A stretch of DNA of 64,000 nucleotides from Salinispora cortesiana. GTDB lineage: Bacteria > Actinomycetota > Actinomycetes > Mycobacteriales > Micromonosporaceae. Positions 35,702 to 44,971 of the stretch are shown piece by piece; position 1 is the first letter of the stretch, and every line of letters starts with the position of its first letter. Where the stretch lies: positions 62,001 through 126,000 of the forward strand of contig NZ_AXVR01000006.1 of NCBI RefSeq assembly GCF_000484695.1. The letters are read 5' to 3'. The notes under the pieces are model-generated. The model saw only the letters and a list, made by a program, of their open reading frames with translations, was not told the DNA's origin and did not search any database. The position numbers were made by a program, and so were the translations under genes.

Positions 35702-36052
35702 GTGGCCAAGCAGATCATTCATAAGCTGGTCGATGACCTGGATGGCGGGGACGCTGACGAGACCGTCAAGTTCGCCCTCGACGGCGTTCAGTACGAGATC
35801 GACCTGTCGAGCGTCAACGCCGAGAAATTGCGGGAGGTATTCGCCGCGTACGTCGCCAACGGCACGAAGGTGGGCCGGGGTGGCGTGGTCGTGGGTGGCC
35901 GGGCTGCCCGGGGCCGGGGCGGTGCCACCGCCGACCGTGAGCAGAACAAGGCGATCCGGGCCTGGGCCAAGAAGGCCGGCAAGGAGATTTCCGACCGGGG
36001 TCGCATCCCGCAGGAGATCGTGGACGAGTACCACGCTCGCGCCGGCCACTGA
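35702..36052 (+). CDS. lsr2: Lsr2-family nucleoid-associated protein
   Basis: Bridges AT-rich DNA and silences foreign genes, an H-NS analogue of actinobacteria. 116 residues from GTG 35702 (AAAGGAA upstream): MAKQIIHKLVDDLDGG dimerisation strand and VQYEIDLSSVNAEKLRE, then a Gly/Arg linker, and the DNA-binding C-terminus AIRAWAKKAGKEISDRGRIP, whose RGR inserts in the minor groove. Upstream frames to 35618 are unlikely. Confidence 0.96.
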   Translation: MAKQIIHKLVDDLDGGDADETVKFALDGVQYEIDLSSVNAEKLREVFAAYVANGTKVGRGGVVVGGRAARGRGGATADREQNKAIRAWAKKAGKEISDRGRIPQEIVDEYHARAGH

Positions 36053-36248
36053 CCGGTATCTGGCGGACGCCGGCTCGGAGCACCGACTCCGGGCCGGCGT
36101 TGCGGTGTCTCGGCCCGATGGCGGCCGGGGCCTGGGTGGGCGCTCCGCCGGTGGGCCGGCGGTGTCGCCGTGGCGGGGGCGGAGTGGGCTGTTTCTGGGC
36201 CGGTGGTGCTTTCCGGGGGTGCCATGGGGTCGCTCGGGCGGCGGTCGA

Positions 36249-36266
36249 ATTTCGCTCTGCGCGTAG
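36249..36266 (+). promoter_or_regulatory. Candidate ClgR binding site upstream of clpC
   Basis: ATTTCGCTCTGCGCGTAG fits the recalled corynebacterial ClgR consensus WNNWCGCYNANRGCGWWS at all but two positions. ClgR activates clp genes in actinobacteria, so the site is plausible about 206 bp before clpC. Confidence 0.4.
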
Positions 36267-36278
36267 CAGCGCTGCTAC
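36263..36278. promoter_or_regulatory. Perfect 16-bp palindrome upstream of clpC
   Basis: GTAGCAGCGCTGCTAC is fully self-complementary and overlaps the ClgR-like site. It may be an operator for a dimeric regulator of clpC. The regulator is unknown. Confidence 0.5.
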
Positions 36279-36471
36279 CGGAACACCTGCTGAGCGCGGA
36301 CGGTTGGGCAAAACAGCGCGTATCCGGCACCACCGGGGGAGACAGGACCCCAGCGGAGTCGGCCCGCGGCGATAGAGTTAAAAGGCACGGACGCCCATCC
36401 CGGGCGTTCACGCAGCGGCCCCGCCACGATATAGATCATCGAGGCGCACGGTATGTGAGGAGCACGAGGGC

Positions 36472-39006
36472 ATGTTCGAGCGGTTCACCGACCGAGCGCG
36501 TCGGGTTGTCGTCCTGGCCCAGGAAGAGGCCCGGATGCTCAACCACAATTACATTGGTACTGAGCACATTCTGCTGGGCCTGATCCACGAGGGTGAGGGC
36601 GTGGCCGCCAAGGCGCTGGAGAGTCTGGGGATCTCTCTGGAGGGCGTGCGTCAGCAGGTTGAGGAGATCATCGGGCAGGGCCAGCAGGCACCGAGTGGTC
36701 ACATTCCGTTTACCCCGCGGGCCAAGAAGGTGCTGGAGCTGTCGCTGCGGGAGGCACTGCAGCTCGGGCACAACTACATCGGCACCGAGCACATTCTGCT
36801 GGGCCTGATCCGTGAGGGTGAGGGCGTGGCAGCTCAGGTGCTGGTGAAGTTGGGGGCGGACCTGAATCGGGTCCGTCAGCAGGTGATCCAGCTCCTGTCG
36901 GGCTATCAGGGCAAGGAGCCGGCGGCGGCGGGGACGGCGCCGGGTGAGGCCGCTCCCTCGACGAGCTTGGTGTTGGACCAGTTCGGTCGCAATCTGACGC
37001 AGGCTGCTCGTGAGGGCAAGCTTGATCCGGTTATCGGTCGGGAAAAAGAGATCGAGCGGGTCATGCAGGTGCTGTCCCGGCGGACGAAGAACAATCCGGT
37101 GCTGATCGGTGAGCCGGGTGTGGGTAAGACCGCCGTGGTGGAGGGCCTGTCGCAGCGGATCGTCAAGGGCGAGGTGCCCGAGACGCTGAAGGACAAGCAG
37201 CTGTACACCCTTGACCTGGGTGCTTTGGTGGCGGGTTCACGGTATCGGGGTGACTTCGAGGAGCGGTTGAAGAAGGTCCTCAAGGAGATCCGTACCCGTG
37301 GTGACATCATCCTGTTCATTGACGAGATCCACACGTTGGTGGGCGCGGGTGCGGCCGAGGGTGCGATCGACGCGGCGAGCATTCTGAAGCCGATGCTGGC
37401 GCGGGGTGAGTTGCAGACCATCGGCGCGACGACTTTGGATGAGTACCGCAAGCACCTGGAGAAGGATGCCGCGCTGGAGCGCCGGTTCCAGCCCATCCAG
37501 GTGGGTGAGCCGTCGTTGCCGCACACCATTGAGATCCTGAAGGGTCTGCGGGACCGCTACGAGGCGCACCACCGGGTGTCGATCACGGATGCGGCCCTGG
37601 TGGCGGCGGCAACCCTGGCCGACCGGTACATCTCGGATCGATTCCTGCCGGATAAGGCGATCGACCTGATTGACGAGGCGGGCGCGCGGATGCGGATCCG
37701 GCGGATGACCGCGCCGCCAGACCTGCGGGACTTCGATGAGCGGATCGCGCAGGTGCGTCGGGACAAGGAGTCCGCGATCGACGCGCAGGACTTCGAGCGG
37801 GCCGCGCAGCTGCGGGACACCGAGAAGCAGCTGCTGGGCCAGAAGGCGCAGCGGGAGAAGGAGTGGAAGGCCGGTGACCTGGATGTCGTCACCGAGGTCG
37901 ACGACGAGCAGATCGCCGAGGTGCTCGGTAACTGGACAGGTATCCCGGTCTACAAGCTGACCGAGGAGGAGACCTCCCGGCTGCTGCGGATGGAAGATGA
38001 GCTGCACAAGCGGGTCATCGGCCAGGAGGACGCGGTCAAGGCGGTGTCGAAGGCGATCCGTCGCACCCGGGCCGGTCTGAAGGACCCGAAGCGGCCGTCT
38101 GGTTCGTTCATCTTCGCCGGCCCGTCCGGAGTCGGTAAGACCGAGTTGTCCAAGGCCCTCGCGGAGTTCCTCTTCGGCAGCGAGGACGCGTTGATCCAGC
38201 TGGACATGTCCGAGTTCCATGACCGGTACACGGTGTCCCGGCTCGTTGGTGCCCCTCCCGGCTACGTCGGCTACGACGAGGGCGGGCAGCTGACCGAGAA
38301 GGTCCGTCGGCGGCCGTTCAGCGTGGTCCTCTTCGACGAGATCGAGAAGGCCCACCCGGACGTGTTCAACACGCTGCTGCAGATCCTCGAGGACGGGCGG
38401 CTCACCGACGGTCAGGGCCGGATCGTGGACTTCAAGAACACGGTCATCATCCTGACGACCAACCTCGGTACCCGCGATGTCGCCAAGGCGGTGTCGCTGG
38501 GCTTCCAGGCCTCTGATGACTCCGACTCGAACTACGACCGGATGAAGCAGAAGGTCAACGACGAGCTCAAGCAGCACTTCCGGCCAGAGTTCCTCAATCG
38601 GATCGACGACACCATCGTCTTCCACCAGCTGCGCCACCGGGAGATCCTCTCGATCGTCGATATCATGATCGGCCGGATCGAGACCCAACTGCGCAACAAG
38701 GACATGGGGCTGGAGCTCACCGACAACGCCAAGAAGTACCTCGCGACGAAGGGCTTCGACCCCGTTCTCGGCGCCCGGCCGCTACGCCGCACGATCCAGC
38801 GCGACATCGAGGACAACCTCTCCGAGCGGATCCTGTTCAACGAGCTCAACCCCGGCCAGATCGTCATCGTCGACTGCGACGGTGATCCGGCCGATATCGA
38901 TTCCGCCACCCTCACCTTCCGTGGCACCGACAAGCCGGCCGACCTGCCGGACGCGGTCCCAGCCGACCTCGGCGGTGCCGCTACGGGGGCGGACGACACG
39001 GCGTAG
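36472..39006 (+). CDS. clpC: ATP-dependent Clp protease ATP-binding subunit ClpC
   Basis: 844 residues. HSP100 unfoldase feeding ClpP. Two N-terminal Clp repeats ([30 protein letters not shown]), first AAA+ module with Walker A GEPGVGKT, a UVR/middle region ([15 protein letters not shown]), second AAA+ module with GPSGVGKT, and [13 protein letters not shown] as Walker B. Conserved D2-small domain near the end. Strong start context and motifs leave no doubt. Confidence 0.98.
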   Translation: MFERFTDRARRVVVLAQEEARMLNHNYIGTEHILLGLIHEGEGVAAKALESLGISLEGVRQQVEEIIGQGQQAPSGHIPFTPRAKKVLELSLREALQLGHNYIGTEHILLGLIREGEGVAAQVLVKLGADLNRVRQQVIQLLSGYQGKEPAAAGTAPGEAAPSTSLVLDQFGRNLTQAAREGKLDPVIGREKEIERVMQVLSRRTKNNPVLIGEPGVGKTAVVEGLSQRIVKGEVPETLKDKQLYTLDLGALVAGSRYRGDFEERLKKVLKEIRTRGDIILFIDEIHTLVGAGAAEGAIDAASILKPMLARGELQTIGATTLDEYRKHLEKDAALERRFQPIQVGEPSLPHTIEILKGLRDRYEAHHRVSITDAALVAAATLADRYISDRFLPDKAIDLIDEAGARMRIRRMTAPPDLRDFDERIAQVRRDKESAIDAQDFERAAQLRDTEKQLLGQKAQREKEWKAGDLDVVTEVDDEQIAEVLGNWTGIPVYKLTEEETSRLLRMEDELHKRVIGQEDAVKAVSKAIRRTRAGLKDPKRPSGSFIFAGPSGVGKTELSKALAEFLFGSEDALIQLDMSEFHDRYTVSRLVGAPPGYVGYDEGGQLTEKVRRRPFSVVLFDEIEKAHPDVFNTLLQILEDGRLTDGQGRIVDFKNTVIILTTNLGTRDVAKAVSLGFQASDDSDSNYDRMKQKVNDELKQHFRPEFLNRIDDTIVFHQLRHREILSIVDIMIGRIETQLRNKDMGLELTDNAKKYLATKGFDPVLGARPLRRTIQRDIEDNLSERILFNELNPGQIVIVDCDGDPADIDSATLTFRGTDKPADLPDAVPADLGGAATGADDTA

Positions 39007-39027
39007 GCCGGGTAGGTCCAACCGAGC

Positions 39028-39067
39028 GCGCAACGGCCCGATGGCGACCGCCATCGGGCCGTTGCGC
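39028..39067. terminator. Strong bidirectional terminator between clpC and mutY
   Basis: GCGCAACGGCCCGATGGCG and its exact complement form a 19-bp perfect stem separated by only two bases. It sits between convergent clpC and mutY and can end both transcripts. No T-run follows. Confidence 0.85.
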
Positions 39068-39071
39068 ATGC

Positions 39072-39971
39072 TCAGCGGACGAGGATCGGCGGTCCGTCCC
39101 CGGCCAGCCGGAAGCATGCCTCGTTGACCTGCTCCACGAGGCCGTCGTTGACCAGGCTGGCCAGCGCCCGAAAGCGCTGTGCTTCGTCGGCCCACACCTG
39201 GTCCAGGCGTTGCCGGGGTACCGGGGCGGTTGCCTCCCGGAGCACGCCGAGCAGCAGCCCCCGGACCTGACGGTCGGTGCCCGCGTACCGTTGCGGACGT
39301 CGGGTGGGGCCGGCCGGCGCCGGTTCCCCGGAGGCCCGCCAGGCGCAGATCGAGGCGACCGGGCAACTCCCGCAACGCGGCGACCGGGCCGTGCAGACCA
39401 CCGCCCCCAGCTCCATGAAGGCGGCACTGGCCAGCGCGGCGGCGGCCGGTTCCGCCGGCAGTAGCTCCTCGGCGGCGACCAGGTCGGCCGGGCGGGTGGC
39501 GGGTCCGGCGTCCGGTTCACCTGTGACCGCCCGACAGATCACCCGTCGTACGTTGGTGTCCACGACGGGGTGCCGCTGCCCGTATGCGAACGCGGCCACG
39601 GCCCGCGCCGTGTAGGTGCCGACTCCGGGCAGGGCCAGCAGCTGCTCCAGCCGGTTCGGCACCTGCCCGTCGTGCCGCTCCACGATCGCCACCGCGGCCT
39701 CGCGCAGTCGGATCGCCCGCCGTGGGTAGCCGAGCCGCCCCCACATCCGGATCGCCTCTGCTGGCGGCTCCGCCGCCAGGTCGACCGGGGCGGGCCAGCG
39801 GGCCATCCAGTCCGTCCAGGCGGGCAGCACTCGGGCGACCGGGGTCTGCTGGAGCATCACCTCACTGACGAGGATGGCCCAGGCGCCAACCTCAGGGTGT
39901 CGCCACGGCAGGTCCCGGGCATGCTGCGTGTACCACCGGCTGACCCGGGTGGTGAAGGTCGGTTCAGTCAT
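39072..39971 (-). CDS. mutY: A/G-specific adenine glycosylase
   Basis: Removes adenine opposite 8-oxoguanine. 299 residues. Marks: LPWRHPEVGAWAILVSEVMLQQT, HhH motif LPGVGTYTARAVAAFAYG with catalytic Asp in VVDTNV, and the [4Fe-4S] pattern C-x6-C-x2-C-x5-C (CTARSPRCGSCPVASIC). The C-terminal NUDIX-like recognition domain is short, as in many actinobacterial homologues. Its stop lies just beyond the shared terminator. Confidence 0.95.
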   Translation of the reverse strand: MTEPTFTTRVSRWYTQHARDLPWRHPEVGAWAILVSEVMLQQTPVARVLPAWTDWMARWPAPVDLAAEPPAEAIRMWGRLGYPRRAIRLREAAVAIVERHDGQVPNRLEQLLALPGVGTYTARAVAAFAYGQRHPVVDTNVRRVICRAVTGEPDAGPATRPADLVAAEELLPAEPAAAALASAAFMELGAVVCTARSPRCGSCPVASICAWRASGEPAPAGPTRRPQRYAGTDRQVRGLLLGVLREATAPVPRQRLDQVWADEAQRFRALASLVNDGLVEQVNEACFRLAGDGPPILVR

Positions 39972-40101
39972 TGTCGGTCGATCATGTCACGCCCCGGGCG
40001 GTGCGCTCCGACGGCAGCCAGCCCCGCTGACCAGTCCCGACGAGTGGTCAACCGAGCAGTATTTGGGTGGCGCTGTGGGCCTGGTAGGGGAGAATCTGGG
40101 G

Positions 40102-40614
40102 ATGAGTGAGCTCGCCATCACCGTCATCGGCCGGGACCGGCCCGGCATCGTGGCCGATGTCGCCGAGGTGCTCGCCCGCCTCGGCGCGAACCTCACCGAC
40201 AGCACCATGACCCGGCTCCGGGGGCATTTCGCGATGACGCTGATCTGCGTGGGGCCGGCCGTCGCCGAGGCCGAGGCCGCGCTGGCTCCGCTCGCCGCCG
40301 ACGGTCAGCTACTGGCGACGGTACGCGCGGTGGTGCCGGACGCGGAGCAGACGTCGAACGGCGCGCCGTACGTGTTGGCGGTGCATGGTGCTGACCGGAT
40401 GGGCATCGTCGCCGCCATGACCCGGGTGCTCGCGGAGGCGGGCGGCAACGTCACGGATCTGAGTACCCGCCTCGCCGGCGCGCTCTATGTCGTCCTCGCT
40501 GAGGTCGAGCTGCCGCCGGACGTGGCCGAGCAGGTGACGGCCCGGTTGGCGGCAACCGCCGCCGAACTCGGGGTGGAGGTAACCCTCCGGCCGGCAGACC
40601 CGGACCTGTTGTGA
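40102..40614 (+). CDS. Two-ACT-domain regulatory protein (GcvR-like)
   Basis: 170 residues from ATG 40102 (GGGGAG upstream; GTG 40078 is an alternative). Two ACT domains: AITVIGRDRPGIVADVAEVLARLGANLTDS and LAVHGADRMGIVAAMTRVLAEAGGNVTDLS, each with the Gly-Ile ligand loop. Such proteins bind amino acids and may regulate glycine cleavage or serine metabolism by protein contact; no DNA-binding domain is present. Overlaps def by 4 bp. Confidence 0.88.
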   Translation: MSELAITVIGRDRPGIVADVAEVLARLGANLTDSTMTRLRGHFAMTLICVGPAVAEAEAALAPLAADGQLLATVRAVVPDAEQTSNGAPYVLAVHGADRMGIVAAMTRVLAEAGGNVTDLSTRLAGALYVVLAEVELPPDVAEQVTARLAATAAELGVEVTLRPADPDLL

Positions 40615-41174
40615 ACCGCGAGGAGCGCGCCGGTCTCGGCGACTGGACGCTGGATGTGCTGGGCCCCCCGGGTCAGGTGCGACCGGTGGTGTCCGCCCCG
40701 GCCCCGGTGCTCAGCCGGGCCGGCGGCGAGGTGGATCCGACGGCGGAGCAGACGGTACGCCTCGCCGCCGATCTGGTCGCCACGATGCGCGTTGCTCCGG
40801 GGTGCGTCGGTCTGGCCGCCCCGCAGATCGGGGTCGGTGCCCGGGTCTTCGCGGTGGATGTCACCGGCCATCCGAAGACCGGCATCGGGCACGGTGCGTT
40901 TGTGCTGTGCAACGCGGTCGTGGTGGAGGCCAGTCGATGGAAGGCGGGACGAGAGGGGTGCATGTCCGTGCCGGATCTGACCGGTGACGTCAAACGCGCC
41001 GGTCACCTGGTGGTCGAGGGAGCCCTACCCGGGACCGGAGCGACGGTTCGGTTGGTCACCGACGCGTTCGAGGCGCGGGCCCTGCAACACGAGATTGACC
41101 ACTGTGCGGGTCTGCTGTTCCTGGACCGGGTCGCCGGTGCCCACGCCGTGTATCAGCGCAAGGTGTATCTCTGA
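40611..41174 (+). CDS. def: Peptide deformylase
   Basis: Removes the formyl group from nascent proteins. 187 residues. Motif 1 GCVGLAAPQIG, motif 2 EGCMSVP (usual EGCLS), motif 3 HEIDHCAG with metal-binding histidines. GTG start overlapping the ACT-protein stop. The N-terminal extension (about 35 residues before VRPVVSAPAPVLSRAG) is mild. An intrinsic terminator follows. Confidence 0.95.
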   Translation: MNREERAGLGDWTLDVLGPPGQVRPVVSAPAPVLSRAGGEVDPTAEQTVRLAADLVATMRVAPGCVGLAAPQIGVGARVFAVDVTGHPKTGIGHGAFVLCNAVVVEASRWKAGREGCMSVPDLTGDVKRAGHLVVEGALPGTGATVRLVTDAFEARALQHEIDHCAGLLFLDRVAGAHAVYQRKVYL

Positions 41175-41210
41175 TCGCGCGGCCCGGCTGCGGCCACTGG
41201 TCTGCCGGAC

Positions 41211-41253
41211 GAAGGTGACCTGGCCGCACCGGCGCAGGTTACCTTCCGTTTTC
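41211..41253 (+). terminator. Rho-independent-type terminator after def
   Basis: GAAGGTGACCTG and CAGGTTACCTTC form a 12-bp stem (one G-U pair) with a 12-nt loop, followed by CGTTTTCTT. The T-rich tail is unusual for this genome and makes a convincing intrinsic terminator. Confidence 0.75.
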
Positions 41254-41356
41254 TTGCCCGCACCTTCGGCTACCTGCGTCGTTGTAACTGGAGAAAAGCT
41301 TCCGTTGGCTTGGGCCAGCTCGGCGCGTCGCTGTCGGTTGCCGTACGCGACGCCGC

Positions 41357-41373
41357 TACGGTAGGACATCATG
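41357..41373 (+). promoter_or_regulatory. Leaderless-type -10 element TACGGT
   Basis: TACGGT (41357-41362) lies 8 nt before ATG 41371, without a Shine-Dalgarno. Confidence 0.45.
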
Positions 41374-42087
41374 CGTCTGACGGTCGGCCCCTTGCCCCCC
41401 GCCGTTTACTGGCGGCGTCGCGCCGTTGTGCTCGGAGCGGTGTTTCTCTTTCTGATCGTGGTCTTCTACTCCTCGTGGAATAGCTCGGAGGAGCCCGCCA
41501 ACACGAATGCCAGCGGGCAGGAGCAGTCCGCCGGTGACCCCGGCGCCGACTCCGAAACCCCGACGGGCACTGAGCAGCCGGACCCCCCGGATGACTCGGG
41601 CGACGCCGGCGAGGAGGAGTCGCCCAAACCCGAGCCGTCCGAGGGGGCTGAGGTGGATGACCCGCCTCCGGCGCCCCCGGTCCCCGACGACGGCACCTGC
41701 GTCGATGACGAGATCAGCGTGACCGCTGTCGCCCAGCCGGCGTCGGTGGGCCAGGGTGGTGCCGTTGATCTGCAATTGAAGATCAAAAATAGCTCGAGCC
41801 GGACCTGTAGCCGGGATGTCGGCCCGGATCTACAGGAGCTGTTCCTCAAGGATGGGGCGGCGAAGATCTGGTCCTCCGACAGCTGTGGCACGTTCACGGG
41901 CTCGGACGTCCAGTCGTTCACGCCGAACTTTGAGCGGTCCTATCGGGTCAGGTGGAACGGCAACGACGACACCCGCTGTCAAGGTGGGGTCGCCGTCGGC
42001 CCCGGAGTGCCGCCCGGCACCTATCAGGTGTTCGCCCGGGTCGGCACGAAACTGAGCAAGCCCGTGGAGCTCAAGGTCACTGGCTGA
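41371..42087 (+). CDS. Membrane-anchored protein with acidic linker and Cys-containing beta domain
   Basis: 238 residues. One TM helix near the start (AVVLGAVFLFLIVVFYSSW), about 60 residues of Pro/Glu/Asp/Ser linker, then a C-terminal domain (CVDDEISVTAVAQPASVGQGGAVDLQLKIKNSS onwards) with four cysteines likely in disulphides and Ig-like strand pattern. It is probably exported and anchored. Convergent with disA. Family not recognised; similar proteins occur beside disA-radA in relatives, which is recollection. Confidence 0.75.
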   Translation: MRLTVGPLPPAVYWRRRAVVLGAVFLFLIVVFYSSWNSSEEPANTNASGQEQSAGDPGADSETPTGTEQPDPPDDSGDAGEEESPKPEPSEGAEVDDPPPAPPVPDDGTCVDDEISVTAVAQPASVGQGGAVDLQLKIKNSSSRTCSRDVGPDLQELFLKDGAAKIWSSDSCGTFTGSDVQSFTPNFERSYRVRWNGNDDTRCQGGVAVGPGVPPGTYQVFARVGTKLSKPVELKVTG

Positions 42088-42190
42088 CGGAGTCGTCGGT
42101 CGACTGAGTCGCACCTCGACTGACCGGCGGGCCAGCGTCGGGGCCCAGCGGGCCGCGCGTCGGCTCAGTGGGCAGCCGTGTCACCGGCGG

Positions 42191-43366
42191 TCAGACGTAG
42201 CGTTCCAGGATCGATGCCTCGGCGAGCCGGGAAAGGCCTTCTCGGACGCCTCTGGCCCGGGCATCTCCGACGCCCTCGACGGCCTGCAGGTCCTCCACGG
42301 TCGCGCCGAGTAGCCGCTGAAGGCTGCCGAAGTGCTCCACCAGACGGTCAACGATCGCCACCGGCAGCCGCGGCACCTTGGCCAGTAGCCGGAACCCGCG
42401 GGGGCTGAGCGCGGCGTCGAGTGCGTCGGTGGCGGCCGGATAGCCGATCGCTCTGCTGACAGAGACCAGGTCGATCAGCTCGGTCGCGGTCAGCAGGTCC
42501 AGCTCGACCAAGGCCTCGTCGAGGGTGCGTGACTTGCGGCCGGTGGGCAGGTAGTCCCGGATGACCAGGGTGCGGTCGGCGTCCACACCGGCCATCAGCT
42601 CGTCCAGTTGCAGCGCGAGGAGTCGGCCGTCGGTGCCCAGCTCCACCACGTATCCGGCGATCTCATCGGCGATCCGACGGACCATCTCGAGCCGTTGGAC
42701 GACAGCGACCGCGTCCCGAACGGTGACCAGGTCCTCTATCTCCAGGGCGGAGAGGGTGCCGGAGACCTCGTCCAGCCGTAGCTTGTAACGCTCGAGCGTG
42801 GCCAGTGCCTGGTTGGCCCGGGAGAGGATGGCGGCCGAATCGTCCAGCACGTGCCGCTGGCCGTTGACGTAGAGGCTGATGATCCGCATGGACTGGCTCA
42901 CCGAGATGACCGGGTAGCCGGTCTGCCGGGCAACCCGCTCGGCGGTGCGGTGCCGGGTGCCGGACTCCTCAGTGGGGATCGCGGGATCGGGCATCAGATG
43001 CACTGCCGCCCGGACGATCCGGCTACCGTCGCTGGAGAGCACCACGGCGCCATCCATTTTGCACAGCTCACGGACGCGGGTGGCGGAGAACTCCACGTCG
43101 AGCGGGAAGCCGCCGGTGCAGAGGCTCTCGACGACCTTGTCGTAGCCCAGGACGATCAGGGCACCGGTGCGTCCGCGGAGGATCCGTTCCAGTCCGTCGC
43201 GCAGGGCGGTGCCGGGTGCCATCAGGGCCAGGTTGGCGCGCAGCGGGTCACTGGCCGCGCCGCCGGTCACGTGCACGCTGATCGGACGGGCGGGCGAGCC
43301 CACGGCACCGGTGCGGGCGTACGGTGTCGCGCCGGCAGGCTTGGTGGTGTCGCGGTCGGTCGGCAC
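42191..43366 (-). CDS. disA: Diadenylate cyclase DisA
   Basis: Makes c-di-AMP from two ATP and scans DNA for damage or branch structures. 391 residues. DAC domain with DGA (CKMDGAVVL) and RHR ([10 protein letters not shown]) motifs, a helical linker, and a C-terminal helix-hairpin-helix ([19 protein letters not shown]). GTG start with TAGACT 6 nt upstream. radA lies directly upstream on the same strand; RadA and DisA are functionally linked in Bacillus and mycobacteria. Confidence 0.96.
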   Translation of the reverse strand: MPTDRDTTKPAGATPYARTGAVGSPARPISVHVTGGAASDPLRANLALMAPGTALRDGLERILRGRTGALIVLGYDKVVESLCTGGFPLDVEFSATRVRELCKMDGAVVLSSDGSRIVRAAVHLMPDPAIPTEESGTRHRTAERVARQTGYPVISVSQSMRIISLYVNGQRHVLDDSAAILSRANQALATLERYKLRLDEVSGTLSALEIEDLVTVRDAVAVVQRLEMVRRIADEIAGYVVELGTDGRLLALQLDELMAGVDADRTLVIRDYLPTGRKSRTLDEALVELDLLTATELIDLVSVSRAIGYPAATDALDAALSPRGFRLLAKVPRLPVAIVDRLVEHFGSLQRLLGATVEDLQAVEGVGDARARGVREGLSRLAEASILERYV

Positions 43367-43378
43367 GGGGACAGTCTA
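43364..43378 (-). promoter_or_regulatory. Leaderless-type -10 element TAGACT for disA
   Basis: On the minus strand TAGACT (43378-43373) lies exactly 6 nt before the GTG start (43366-43364). disA can therefore be transcribed apart from radA. Confidence 0.5.
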
Positions 43379-43442
43379 CGGACTACTCTGCGGTGGGTGG
43401 TGCCGCGGTTACTGTGATGTGTCGTGCTGCCCGGATTAACCG

Positions 43443-43468
43443 ATTAAACCGTTTGATGGCGGTTTAAT
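43443..43468. promoter_or_regulatory. AT-rich hairpin between radA and disA
   Basis: ATTAAACCG and CGGTTTAAT form a perfect 9-bp inverted repeat with an 8-nt loop inside an AT-rich island (about 43432-43500). It could stop radA transcription, or be a regulator or Lsr2 site ahead of disA. Confidence 0.5.
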
Positions 43469-43500
43469 AGGAAACTTTCGGTATTGATGGGGGATGAAGG

Positions 43501-44943
43501 TTATTCCGCAGATGCCCGCGCGACGGCCTGGAGCGCGGCTCGGACATCACTGACTTCGATCACTCGTAGCTGGTCAGCGCGGACGCCGGTGCTCTCCGGA
43601 CCGCAGCCCGGCGGCACGAGGGCGAGCCGGAAGCCGAGCCGGGCCGCCTCGGCCAGCCGGCGCGGCACCGCCCCCACCCGCCGTACCTCACCGGTGAGTC
43701 CGACCTCCCCGATCGCCACCAGGTGCGGGGTGATCGCGAGGTTGAGCCCGCCAGAGGCGACTGCCAGGGCGACCGCCAGGTCAGCGGCGGGCTCGACGAC
43801 CCGGATGCCGCCAACAGTGGCCGCGAAGACCTCCCGGTCGTGCAGGGTCAACCGCTCGGTACGCCGTTGGAGCACCGCCAGGACCATCGCGAGTCGGGCC
43901 GAGTCGAGCCCGGAGACCGTCCGCCGTGGCGACCCGGCCACGGTCGCACCGATCAGCGCCTGCACCTCGGTGACCAGGGCACGTCGCCCCTCCATCGCCA
44001 CCGTGACACAGGTGCCGGGAACCGGCTCCGAGTAGCGGGTGAGAAAGAGCCCGGACGGGTCGGCCAGGCTGCTGATGCCGCCCTCGTGCATCTCGAAGCA
44101 GCCGACCTCGTCGGCCGCACCGAACCGGTTCTTCACTCCTCGTACCAACCGCAGCGACGAGTGTTTGTCCCCCTCGAAGTGCAGCACCACGTCAACCAGG
44201 TGCTCCAGCACCCGTGGGCCGGCCACCTGGCCGTCCTTGGTGACGTGCCCCACCAGCAGGGTCGCGATGCCCCGCTCCTTGGCGACCGCCACCAAGGCCG
44301 CGGTGACCGCGCGGACCTGGGTCACCCCACCGGGCACTCCTTCGGTGCCGGTGGTCGAGATCGTCTGCACCGAGTCCAGCACCAGCAGCCCCGGCTTGAC
44401 GGCGTCCAGGTGCCCGAGTACCGCGGCGAGGTCGCTTTCGGCCGCCAGATAGAGCTGCTCGTGCAGGGTGCCCATCCGTTCGGCGCGCAACCGGACCTGG
44501 CTGACCGACTCCTCACCGCTGACCACGAGTGACGGGTTGGCACCGCCGGCGGCCCACTGCTGCGCCACGTCGAGGAGCAGGGTTGACTTGCCGACCCCCG
44601 GCTCGCCAGCGAGCAGCACCACCGCGCCCGGAACCAGGCCGCCGCCGAGCACCCGGTCGAGCTCACTGACGCCGGTCGGGCGGGCGCGCGCGGGCGCGGC
44701 GCTGATGGTGGCGATCGGCCGCGCGGGCTCGGCCGGCAGCCGGGAACTGACCACCCGGCCGGAGACGGTCGGGCCGGTCAGCGTGCACTCGATGACTGAG
44801 CCCCACTCGCCGCACTCCGGGCAGCGGCCGACCCACTTTGGTGGCTGGTGGCCGCAGGCGTCGCACTCGTAGGCGGGGCGGGGCTCGCGGGCAGCGCGGC
44901 TGCGGCCGGTCGCGCCGGAGCGGGAGGATCGGGAGGTGGTCAC
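43501..44943 (-). CDS. radA: DNA repair protein RadA
   Basis: RecA-like branch-migration helicase (Sms). 480 residues. N-terminal zinc finger CDACG...CPECGEWG, Walker A GEPGVGKST, the RadA-specific KNRFGAADEVG, and a C-terminal Lon-like domain (GLNLAITPHLVAIGEVGLTGEV). In Bacillus and mycobacteria RadA inhibits DisA. The 134-bp gap to disA holds a hairpin and a disA promoter. Start codon 44943 has an Arg/Ser-rich N-terminus that is common here. Confidence 0.97.
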   Translation of the reverse strand: MTTSRSSRSGATGRSRAAREPRPAYECDACGHQPPKWVGRCPECGEWGSVIECTLTGPTVSGRVVSSRLPAEPARPIATISAAPARARPTGVSELDRVLGGGLVPGAVVLLAGEPGVGKSTLLLDVAQQWAAGGANPSLVVSGEESVSQVRLRAERMGTLHEQLYLAAESDLAAVLGHLDAVKPGLLVLDSVQTISTTGTEGVPGGVTQVRAVTAALVAVAKERGIATLLVGHVTKDGQVAGPRVLEHLVDVVLHFEGDKHSSLRLVRGVKNRFGAADEVGCFEMHEGGISSLADPSGLFLTRYSEPVPGTCVTVAMEGRRALVTEVQALIGATVAGSPRRTVSGLDSARLAMVLAVLQRRTERLTLHDREVFAATVGGIRVVEPAADLAVALAVASGGLNLAITPHLVAIGEVGLTGEVRRVGAVPRRLAEAARLGFRLALVPPGCGPESTGVRADQLRVIEVSDVRAALQAVARASAE

Positions 44944-44971
44944 CCCAGGACGTTAACCGTCGCGTCGACGA

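Larger units (their letters stand above)
36053..36471. other. Long intergenic region upstream of clpC
   Basis: 419 bp without a convincing gene, although short open frames cross it. It holds a ClgR-like site (36249-36266), an overlapping 16-bp perfect palindrome (36263-36278), and a TAGAGT hexamer at 36373-36378 that could be a clpC -10 element. A GAGG ribosome-binding candidate precedes clpC. Confidence 0.6.

Noticed and set aside
36100..36375. Open frame of 91 codons in the gap before clpC
   Set aside because: Gly/Arg-rich, no start context, and it crosses the regulatory palindrome; more likely noise.
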